NCBI GenBank assembly: GCA_014237975.1
Contig: JABACA010000037.1
Coordinates: 1 to 34,814 of the forward strand
Direction: 5' to 3'
Length of the DNA: 34,814 nt
Source: Mariniblastus sp.
GTDB lineage: Bacteria; Planctomycetota; Planctomycetia; Pirellulales; Pirellulaceae
How positions within the stretch are numbered: position 1 is the first letter of the stretch; each line of letters opens with the position of its first letter. Below, piece by piece: positions 1 to 7,023 of this stretch. The position numbers and the translations under genes are program-made. The notes under the pieces were generated by a model that was not told where the DNA came from, did not search any database, and worked only from the letters and a program-made list of their open reading frames with translations.

Positions 1-1
1 G

Positions 2-403
2 CTGACGCAGGCACCCACCCTTCGAAAGACAGTCGAAGTAAAGGGAAACTCGTTTTTTCAAACCGAGCCGACCCCATCAGGATTGCGAGTCAATCGAGGT
101 GATCGGATCTCAATTCGGGCGACCGGAAGCGTTAGTTGGGCCAATTGGGGATCGATTTCGTCAACACCCGACGGGATTACCAACCAGGGCCAATGGAACG
201 GGATCAACTGTGGAAAACTGATTGCCCGCATTGGCAAATCCGGAAAGAACATTGCCGTGGGGAGCCAAGCCGAATTCGTAGCCACAAGTAGCGGCGTGTT
301 ATACCTGGCGGTTGCGATGCAGGACAACTACGCCAGCCAAAAAGGCTATAACTGGCCGGGAGAGTATCAGGCCAAAATCTCGGTACAACCGGCCAGTCGG
401 TGA
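2..403 (+). CDS. 3' end of a gene with a C-terminal LecA (PA-IL)-like domain
   Basis: The frame is open from base 2 to the TGA at 401-403 and continues off the left edge, so only the last 133 residues are seen. The segment from about LRVNRGD to KISVQ resembles the PA-IL (LecA) galactose-binding beta-sandwich. It shows the same order of features: a turn before 'GDRISI', a Trp/Gly-rich strand, an 'NCGKLIARIG' strand like the 'FCGALVMKIG' region of LecA, a 'G.....F.A..SG.LYLA' strand, then a short 'DN' loop and 'GEYQAKISV'. In planctomycetes such domains are usually appended to secreted or surface proteins; the N-terminal part is unseen, so the function of the whole protein is unknown. A TTG at 83 could serve as an internal start, but it falls inside the domain. 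It is convergent with the S1C gene ending at 460. Confidence 0.7.
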   Translation: MTQAPTLRKTVEVKGNSFFQTEPTPSGLRVNRGDRISIRATGSVSWANWGSISSTPDGITNQGQWNGINCGKLIARIGKSGKNIAVGSQAEFVATSSGVLYLAVAMQDNYASQKGYNWPGEYQAKISVQPASR

Positions 404-459
404 TGAAGACCCTCGGCGATTTTGGATTTCGACCGTTTCAATCGCGGGGACCAATGGGC

Positions 460-1560
460 CTAGCGAATCTTGGGAACCTCAAGAGGTGCGGGTTCCCCCT
501 TGGGCGGCGGCGGCCGGTCGAGCGTCAGTTTGAGTGTTTTTGGTTCCTGTGTCTCATCCGGGATTAGGGTCAGTTCGATTTCCATGCCCGCTTGGAGTCG
601 ATTCAAGATCTGGCGTAACTGCATCATATCCCGTACCTCAACGCCATCGATTTCAATGATCACGTCCTCTCGCAGGATACCCGCTTGGTCGGCCGGCGAA
701 CCTTGCACGACCTGTTCGATCCACACACCTTTGCCGTCCGGATTGGGCATTGCAAGAATCCCCAGGAACGCAGGAAACACCTGTTCCCCTTGCTTGAGAC
801 TGCTCAGCAGTTCCTCGGCACCGGCCAAGGGAATTGCAAACCCGATTCCCGAATCGTACCACTCGACACCGGCACCAATCGATTGCGACTGAGGATTTAA
901 TGGAACACAAATACCCAACAGTCGGCCCTCGATATCGAGTAGTGGGCCACCATAATTCGCCGGACTGATATTTGCGTCCGTTTGAATCGCCCGACCACCA
1001 ACCCGATTGGTAGCACTGATAATGCCAACCGATACAGCGGGACTAACGTCTCCATAACCGACCCCCAGGGAAATGGCCCATTGGCCAATTTTCAACTGGT
1101 CCAGGGGAACCAAATCCGGTTTCGGAAATTCCCGGTTCGCGTTAATTTTTAACATGCAGATCTTCCGTGTATCGTCGCGACCCAGCATTTCAGCCACATG
1201 TCTGGTTCCGTCACTGGTAATGACCGTGATGACGGGCGGCTGCTGAATGAAGTTGAATGTACTGGTGACAATGTGTCCCTCGGGTGAAACAATGATCCCC
1301 GTCGTATTTCCCTCACCCTGTTTGCGAATTCCACCGATGCGGCCCTGGACAACGCTTACCCCGCCAAACGACTCAATCGTAACCAGGCTGGGTTGTATCG
1401 ATCCGATGGCCTGGCGAACGGCTTTGGATGTTAACAACATGGCTTGCAAAGAATCCTGTCGGGACAGGGCTGACGGATCACCCGGATGCGTTTCCTGAGC
1501 CGATAAGGACCCGCAAATCAACCACATTGTCGACAACCATAGCCTGTTGAACCATCTCAT
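460..1560 (-). CDS. Catalytically dead S1C (HtrA/DegP-like) protein with PDZ domain
   Basis: A 366-residue protein with an N-terminal signal peptide (hydrophobic stretch about residues 5-20, then AQE), a trypsin-like S1C fold (about 45-250) and one PDZ domain (about 262-345), ending in a proline-rich tail. The S1C scaffold is recognisable: 'GIIVSPEGHIVTS' aligns with the HtrA His region and 'ANYGGPLLD' with the 'GNSGGPL' Ser region. All three catalytic positions are replaced: His by Phe102, Asp by Lys133 and Ser by Tyr203. It therefore should not hydrolyse peptides and more likely binds unfolded or C-terminal peptides, probably in the periplasm. Its ATG overlaps the TGA of the preceding gene (ATGA at 1557-1560), so the two are probably translationally coupled. 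It is the last gene of the twelve-gene run. Confidence 0.85.
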   Translation of the reverse strand: MRWFNRLWLSTMWLICGSLSAQETHPGDPSALSRQDSLQAMLLTSKAVRQAIGSIQPSLVTIESFGGVSVVQGRIGGIRKQGEGNTTGIIVSPEGHIVTSTFNFIQQPPVITVITSDGTRHVAEMLGRDDTRKICMLKINANREFPKPDLVPLDQLKIGQWAISLGVGYGDVSPAVSVGIISATNRVGGRAIQTDANISPANYGGPLLDIEGRLLGICVPLNPQSQSIGAGVEWYDSGIGFAIPLAGAEELLSSLKQGEQVFPAFLGILAMPNPDGKGVWIEQVVQGSPADQAGILREDVIIEIDGVEVRDMMQLRQILNRLQAGMEIELTLIPDETQEPKTLKLTLDRPPPPKGEPAPLEVPKIR

Positions 1561-2597
1561 GGTTTTTTTTCCACCGGGGTAATGGGTTGTCGAATTAAAT
1601 CGATGCCTCGCTTGACTACAATGATCACTTCCTGACCAACCGTCAGTCCACTGATTACCTGTTCATATTCTTTGACGGTCCCAATCTTTTCTCCGCCAAT
1701 CGAGATAACCAAATCATCCGGTTTCAAGCCAGCCCGTTGGGCGGGCGTTCCACGACGCACCCGGTCAATATAGGCTGGACCCGACCTGCCTCCATGTGTG
1801 AATAATCGAATCCCGAGTTCAACCGGAGATTGCTTCGAGGTAACCGATTTTGACGGGGCAACCTCGTTGGCAACGAATTCTTTTAAAATCGACGTGGGAA
1901 CGGCGTAATTAAGTCGCGTATTGGTATCCGAGCTGTTGATGATCTTCCCAATCATGCCGACCAATTTTCCCTGCAGTGTTACGATCGCGCCACCGGCGGC
2001 GCCCGGATTGCTGGTGATGGGGTCGATCAGCACCAACTCCCCTTTGTAAGCCACATCGCGGCGATTCAAACGAGCCTCCATCGCGGTTCGCAAGGAAATA
2101 ACACCGAGTGTTGCCGACAGTGGTTCTTCCTTGTCGGCAACCTTAAATGCGTTTGAAATGGCGATAATCCAGTCCCCTTTGTCGCCAACATCGCCATCGG
2201 CCAAGGAAAAATAACTGGCATTTTCAACATCGATCTTCAACAAGGCCAGTTGCCTCTCGCGATCCCTTCGAATCACGCTTGCTGCATGTTCCACTCCATC
2301 GGACGTCAGGATCCGAACCCGGTTGCCGTCCAAAAAGACACCTTGGGTCGTAATCACCAAGCCGTCGTCCGACACCAGGAATCCTGTCGCATATCCCTCA
2401 ACTCGCCCGGCAGAGGCTCCATAAACCTTAACCATTCGTTGATTAGCCTCAACGAAGACCTGTGAGACATGGTTGTCAATTTGAGCTTGAACCAGATTAC
2501 TGGACCCATCCAGACCGTTCGGTACACTCCACACCAAAAAGGTGGCGATGGCTACCTTTACGAGGTTCTTTTTCAGAGAACGAAGGATTGGAATCAT
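1557..2597 (-). CDS. Catalytically dead S1C (HtrA/DegP-like) protein with PDZ domain, second copy
   Basis: A 346-residue protein with an N-terminal signal peptide or membrane anchor (about residues 13-27), an S1C trypsin-like domain (about 45-245) and a C-terminal PDZ domain (about 255-340; 'GTPAQRAGLKPDDLVISIGG'). The family landmarks can be aligned, but the triad is gone: the His position is Gly86 ('ITTQGVF' in place of 'LTNNHVV'), the Asp position is Gln116 ('RQLALLKI') and the Ser position is Ala201 ('NPGAAGGAI' for 'NPGNSGGPL'). The overall fold seems kept, so selection for binding rather than proteolysis is likely. Both ends overlap neighbours by four bases (ATGA at 2594-2597 and 1557-1560), placing it between an active S1C protease and another dead copy. 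Confidence 0.85.
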   Translation of the reverse strand: MIPILRSLKKNLVKVAIATFLVWSVPNGLDGSSNLVQAQIDNHVSQVFVEANQRMVKVYGASAGRVEGYATGFLVSDDGLVITTQGVFLDGNRVRILTSDGVEHAASVIRRDRERQLALLKIDVENASYFSLADGDVGDKGDWIIAISNAFKVADKEEPLSATLGVISLRTAMEARLNRRDVAYKGELVLIDPITSNPGAAGGAIVTLQGKLVGMIGKIINSSDTNTRLNYAVPTSILKEFVANEVAPSKSVTSKQSPVELGIRLFTHGGRSGPAYIDRVRRGTPAQRAGLKPDDLVISIGGEKIGTVKEYEQVISGLTVGQEVIIVVKRGIDLIRQPITPVEKKP

Positions 2598-4510
2598 GGC
2601 TTATCCGATTCAATGGGCGGATCAAAAACGCCCTCTGGAACCTGGTCCATCAACTCGGTGCTGCGATTCTGGAATTCCAGCACCATGGATTCTGCCAGAT
2701 TACGAATCCACGTTCTCCGGCCTGGTATCTGCGCACCCGATTTTGACATCCAGTTGGCAAACGCAATCCCACCCGTTTCGCCATCACAGTCCATTTTTGC
2801 CGAAGCTTTTAACAGCTCGATATGGCGCGGTGCCTGTTGACCCACCATGCTCAACCAAAAATAAAAATCGCCATCCTGTTCGGTACTGACCCGAAAACGG
2901 TAGGCGTTGCGCCGCTGAGCAAGATCGGAACCGTCCAATTGAATGGAAGAGTGATCAAACCATGGCACGCTGCCAGTTTTGGAATTAGCGGACATGATCC
3001 CCAGGGCGGAGATAACCAGGGGATCCAGCCTGGCATCTTGACGGGGCAGCTTGTCCTGTCCATCGGGTGACAGTTGATGAAATTCTTCACCGTCATAAAC
3101 GATGACCCGTTTTACACCATCCCATGTCTGTTCCGCTCGAAACCGATCAAAGCTGCGAGGGAACCAAAATTCCTGCTTTCCGACAACTTGTCCCTGCGGT
3201 CCGATGATGTCGTCTGTGGCATGCAGAACGGCAAACGATTCGTTCCCGGCTTGAGAAGCGGTCTTCCACTGCCCGGTGATTCGACCTGTTTGATGTTTAT
3301 TGCCATCCATGTTGCGAATGGTACCGGGAGTGGCTGCCAACAGTTGAAACATGGCCTGTTGCTGCTTGATCTTCTGCTTTTCCTCGGGGGACGGCTTTTT
3401 TGTTGGCGGAGCAGGGTTGCGACGTTTCGGTTTCGCATAAGGCAGCCCAAACAACCGCGTGTGAAATGTCTGCTGCTGACCCGTGGCATCGCGAAACTTC
3501 AGGCGTGCCGGCCAATGCTCAGGCAATGTGCAGATCAGGTTGGTAAATTGATTGGCCGTTGCGATCGGCACGCCCTCAAACTCTAGCAGTTCATCACCGG
3601 GCCGCATTCCTGCCAGGTACAACGGGGTGTTTTCGTACAGATTTTTGCAGATAACCTTGCCGTTGCGATCGGTAAAATTTGCATCCAATGTGCCATGCTC
3701 TACCAACTTGGTAGCCAGCAGCTCGGGAATGAAATTTCTGATCTGATTCGCCGAAATGGCATATCCAAGCCCCACGTTGACACGACCTCGATCCTGGAAG
3801 CTACCCCGTCCATTGATTCCAATCACGCGACCTTCCATATTAAACAGTGGGCCACCTGAATTCCCGGGATTGATCGAACTATCCACCTGGATGCAGTTAC
3901 CATAGATCAACTGGTTTTTCCCGGCGCCCGGCTGATAGCGTTTGACACCGCTCACGATCCCCAATGTGACAGTGGGCTTTTGATCTTCGGTTAAAACAAA
4001 CGGGTTGCCCATAGCCATCACCCAATCGCCCACTTCGACTTCGTCGGAATCCCCCAACGGCGTGAACGGGAAATCCGATTTACCTTCCAGCTGGATGATT
4101 GCCACATCGCCACCGGGATCCGTACCAACCAGTTTCCAGTGATACATTTGGCCATCTGCCAATCCTCCCCAGCCACTAACGCCGGCGCCCATGATCACGT
4201 GGTGATTGGTTAAGGCAATTCCGGACGGGTCGACAATCACCCCGGAGCCGCCACCCTGCCGGTTTTCCCCGTAAATGGCGACCACGCTGCCGATGACTTG
4301 TTCGATGGCCTCGATCCTCTGTTTTTCAGCAGCCAGGATCAATGCCATCTCCTTGTCCGATAATTTTTTCTCGGAATCATCCGGGCCGTCCGATTGGCGG
4401 GCGACTGCCACCGAAGAAGCCACGGCAAGGACCAAGGCAAAAATCAAGCAACCGCTAAAGATGGGCAACCAAGTCCCAGGCCCATTTGTTCGGGCCCTAT
4501 TCAACCGCAT
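2594..4510 (-). CDS. Active S1C (HtrA/DegP-like) serine protease with PDZ and an extra C-terminal domain
   Basis: A 638-residue protein with a membrane anchor or signal peptide at about 14-37, an S1C protease domain (about 65-275), one PDZ domain (about 285-365) and an unusual C-terminal region (about 370-638). The triad is intact: His104 in 'LTNHHVI', Asp135 in 'GGDVAII' and Ser218 in 'NPGNSGGPL'. Enzymes of this family degrade misfolded envelope proteins. After a Pro/Lys/Gln-rich linker, the C-terminal region has alternating beta-type sequence ending 'LEFQN...VPEGVFDPP', a pattern reminiscent of LolA/outer-membrane lipoprotein-sorting-like domains; that comparison is weak. The gene starts 27 bases after the NPCBM-domain gene and shares an ATGA with the first dead S1C gene. 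Its product may deliver catalysis for a mixed complex with the two inactive paralogues. Confidence 0.88.
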   Translation of the reverse strand: MRLNRARTNGPGTWLPIFSGCLIFALVLAVASSVAVARQSDGPDDSEKKLSDKEMALILAAEKQRIEAIEQVIGSVVAIYGENRQGGGSGVIVDPSGIALTNHHVIMGAGVSGWGGLADGQMYHWKLVGTDPGGDVAIIQLEGKSDFPFTPLGDSDEVEVGDWVMAMGNPFVLTEDQKPTVTLGIVSGVKRYQPGAGKNQLIYGNCIQVDSSINPGNSGGPLFNMEGRVIGINGRGSFQDRGRVNVGLGYAISANQIRNFIPELLATKLVEHGTLDANFTDRNGKVICKNLYENTPLYLAGMRPGDELLEFEGVPIATANQFTNLICTLPEHWPARLKFRDATGQQQTFHTRLFGLPYAKPKRRNPAPPTKKPSPEEKQKIKQQQAMFQLLAATPGTIRNMDGNKHQTGRITGQWKTASQAGNESFAVLHATDDIIGPQGQVVGKQEFWFPRSFDRFRAEQTWDGVKRVIVYDGEEFHQLSPDGQDKLPRQDARLDPLVISALGIMSANSKTGSVPWFDHSSIQLDGSDLAQRRNAYRFRVSTEQDGDFYFWLSMVGQQAPRHIELLKASAKMDCDGETGGIAFANWMSKSGAQIPGRRTWIRNLAESMVLEFQNRSTELMDQVPEGVFDPPIESDKP

Positions 4511-4537
4511 TGGATCAGTTTTCCCTCCGGTAAAATA

Positions 4538-5764
4538 TCACTGGCTTTTTACAAATCGAGCTTCACACCAGTCGGCATGGTCGGCCAAGTCAAATTGCTC
4601 TCCTGCCCTGACCATCAAAATGATCTCTTTCATTCCCGAAATGTCAACGGAAAGAACTTCTGGCGCGTCCGATCCGCGGACCCGCTTGGACCACAGCTGG
4701 ATACCATCGCCCTGGATCACCAACTCACAATCACCATGCCCCATCGTCTCGGCATCAATACCCACCGTCGCCTGAAACCGGTCAAAGTTACCTTTGTTCT
4801 CAAACGTCAGAGCTGTATAGGCCTGGGTGCCAAGACCATTTGAGTAAACGGTTGTTTCGCCCGTGGTACGATTCATCAAGGTCAACGGATTACCCTCGAT
4901 ACTCTTGTTGCGCTTCCAGGGGCGAGGAACCGTAAAGTCCGGTCTTTGCTGCACATCAACCGGGTCCAAATCTGACAGATAGACGACGCGGTCGGACTGA
5001 ACTTCAATGGAAACAATTTCATTGGCAGGGATCGAAATATTACTATTGGCAATGGGAGCCAAGTTAAGTGATCCATCGACAAGGTCCCGCAAGGCCCCGG
5101 TAACCGTCGTGCCATCGACTTGTTTCACAGTGACCACGACGCCCTTTGCGGCCGGCAACTGCAGATCTGCAACGACCAGTGCATTGACTTTGGAGATAGC
5201 TATTTTTCGCGATTCACCACGAAAATTGATTTTCACGTGCGTCGCATCAAGGCCTTCCAGAATCCCCAGCACGACCCGCTCTCCGGAATCCGTGGCCACC
5301 ATTACGGCATCGTTTTCCGTCGCACGGGACTGCAACTGGGAATCCGTTTTTTCCGTGTTGCGCCATACGACACCTTGTACCAGTTCCAGTAACATTTCTT
5401 TTTCTGAACCGGATCGCTCAACCAGGATCTTGTCATCCGAAATAGAAACGTTGTGAGCAAAAACCACTCCGCCGCCGACCAAACGCACCTCGATAAGTGA
5501 GTCACTCCGCTTGTCCAGCGGCCGCCCGGTGACCACTGATGCCACCTGGTCAATTCGACAGTCAGCCGGCAGGTTCTGCCCGCTCAACAAGCCTTTTTCA
5601 TCGATCTTGTCGAGGGTTCCTTTGACGGTAGATCCGTCGATCATTTTCAGGGTCACATCGCCAAGCTGAACTGCGACACACGGGTTACCAGCCACCGAAG
5701 TCCCGAATAATACAAATGTCAGTAGTAGCGGAGCAAACATCCTGACACCAAAAAAATCAAACAT
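4538..5764 (-). CDS. Secreted protein with small beta-barrel repeats and C-terminal NPCBM domain
   Basis: With the ATG at 5764 the protein has 408 residues and begins with a signal peptide (MFDFFGVRMFAPLLLTFVL). An ATG at 5740 also works, and a GTG at 5884 would extend the frame but adds an atypical N-terminus. The middle carries at least three related segments of about 50 residues with the pattern 'V...DG..V.G.L......L......I....I..IV', which look like small LSm/SH3-like beta barrels. The last 110 residues match the NPCBM module (the putative carbohydrate-binding domain first described in GH98): 'YSNGLGTQAYTALTF', 'F.ATVGIDAET..HG', 'LVIQGDGIQLW', ending in 'DLADHADWCEARFV'. This suggests binding of envelope glycans or another ligand. 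It lies 27 bases upstream of the active S1C protease gene and about 156 bases after the TPR gene. Confidence 0.75.
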   Translation of the reverse strand: MFDFFGVRMFAPLLLTFVLFGTSVAGNPCVAVQLGDVTLKMIDGSTVKGTLDKIDEKGLLSGQNLPADCRIDQVASVVTGRPLDKRSDSLIEVRLVGGGVVFAHNVSISDDKILVERSGSEKEMLLELVQGVVWRNTEKTDSQLQSRATENDAVMVATDSGERVVLGILEGLDATHVKINFRGESRKIAISKVNALVVADLQLPAAKGVVVTVKQVDGTTVTGALRDLVDGSLNLAPIANSNISIPANEIVSIEVQSDRVVYLSDLDPVDVQQRPDFTVPRPWKRNKSIEGNPLTLMNRTTGETTVYSNGLGTQAYTALTFENKGNFDRFQATVGIDAETMGHGDCELVIQGDGIQLWSKRVRGSDAPEVLSVDISGMKEIILMVRAGEQFDLADHADWCEARFVKSQ

Positions 5765-5920
5765 GGTTACGACTGCATTATTTACCAAAAAGAAATTTTC
5801 AACAAAGAAATCAAGGTGATTCGCTCGACGTCCTACACCTTCACCATTCCACTCTTGCCCACCTTGAAAAAAACGACGCCCCACTCTGTTGTGAAACGCC
5901 GTTGTACAAACATCGTCATT

Positions 5921-6982
5921 CTATTTGTCATTACCATTAGCCGCTTCGTAGTAACGTTCCACGATATCGCGGTAACGAGCCGGTAATTTCTCCTTGATCG
6001 CATTGTTTGCCGGATCGCGACTCCGGTCTCGCAAACGACTCCAAGGACTGACCGGGCCATCATCGTAGGACTTTTGGACAACTTTTCCATTGGCATTGCT
6101 GCTGGAACCGCCCTTCTGGCTCTTGTTGGGCTTGGAAGCCTGTTGTTGTTGCTGTTGCTGCTGCTGTTGTTGTTGTTGTTTTTTGGTGTTCTTGCTGTTG
6201 CTCTTACTGCTGCTAACTTCCTTTTTTTCCTGTTCTTTAATCAGCTTGGCCAACATGTTTACAATTTGATCCTGCTGGTCCTGAGTTACCTGGTCGGGTT
6301 CCTCTAGCTCCAACCGGCGACGGGAAAAATCCATTCGTTGATGGATGTCTGTCATCTGGCCCTGTTTAACATTTTGCAGCTGTTGAACCTGCCGCCAGGC
6401 ACTGACCCTTAATCGCTCCGGGGCTTGAGGGTAATCCTCAAGAAATTCCATGAATGACGCAATGGCTTTGCTGTTTTGCAATAAACCGGACTGCGCTACA
6501 CCTCTGAAAAAAGTCGCGCTGCCCTTATGTACGGACTGATCCGCCAAGTCATCATTCAGACGCTTTAGCAAGGGCAGAGCTTGCTCGAATTGTTCGTTGT
6601 TCATTAGAGAACGCGCCAGATAGAATGTTGCGTCCGCTGCCAAAAAACTGTCTTCTGAATTGGCAAGTGGCTGTAACAGAGTCAAACTTTGTTGAACATC
6701 ATCGTCGTCCGATGCAGCCACCGCATCGGCATATTTCGGATACAAAGCAACCAGGCCTTCGGTAATCGCGTCTTGGCGGGAGTCTGCGGAGAATTGTCGA
6801 ACAATTGCTTCAACGTTTTTTCGTTGGGCATCATCCACCGATTTCAATTGGGCAACATGTGCCAAAAATGCATTAACAACATCGTCCGATTTCAAAATGC
6901 CACCAGCAGCCGTGACGGAACATAGTACACTCAAGGCAACAACCGAGCTGAATGCCATTTGGATCATCTGTCTGGCTCGCAT
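5921..6982 (-). CDS. Secreted TPR-type protein with a polyglutamine tract
   Basis: A 353-residue protein with a signal peptide (about residues 5-26). Residues about 30-215 are alpha-helical, with TPR-like stretches such as 'FLAADATFYLARSLMNNEQFEQALPLLKRL' spread over paired helices. A hydrophilic linker rich in Ser, Lys and Asn follows, with about 13 consecutive glutamines (residues about 269-281, bases 6140-6178, mixed CAA/CAG codons). The end, 'LPARYRDIVERYYEAANG', is a short C-terminal motif I associate with proteins of planctomycete MoxR/vWA clusters. The protein probably acts as an envelope scaffold or adaptor for neighbouring gene products. It starts 41 bases after the coiled-coil gene. 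No enzymatic motif is visible. Confidence 0.75.
   Translation of the reverse strand: MRARQMIQMAFSSVVALSVLCSVTAAGGILKSDDVVNAFLAHVAQLKSVDDAQRKNVEAIVRQFSADSRQDAITEGLVALYPKYADAVAASDDDDVQQSLTLLQPLANSEDSFLAADATFYLARSLMNNEQFEQALPLLKRLNDDLADQSVHKGSATFFRGVAQSGLLQNSKAIASFMEFLEDYPQAPERLRVSAWRQVQQLQNVKQGQMTDIHQRMDFSRRRLELEEPDQVTQDQQDQIVNMLAKLIKEQEKKEVSSSKSNSKNTKKQQQQQQQQQQQQQASKPNKSQKGGSSSNANGKVVQKSYDDGPVSPWSRLRDRSRDPANNAIKEKLPARYRDIVERYYEAANGNDK
6140..6178 (-). repeat. Polyglutamine-encoding CAA/CAG tract
   Basis: Thirteen in-frame glutamine codons mixing CAA and CAG lie in the linker of the TPR-type protein. The mixed codons argue that the amino-acid run, not only DNA slippage, is being kept, although trinucleotide slippage can still change its length. 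Confidence 0.9.
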
Positions 6983-7023
6983 ATGTTCTGACCTTTAAAA
7001 AATCCCTGCGGATGGAATGGCAA

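Noticed and set aside
5833..6096. An 87-codon minus-strand frame overlapping the end of the TPR gene
   Set aside because: It lies in a different frame from the well-supported TPR gene and has no family-like sequence; it is a shadow.
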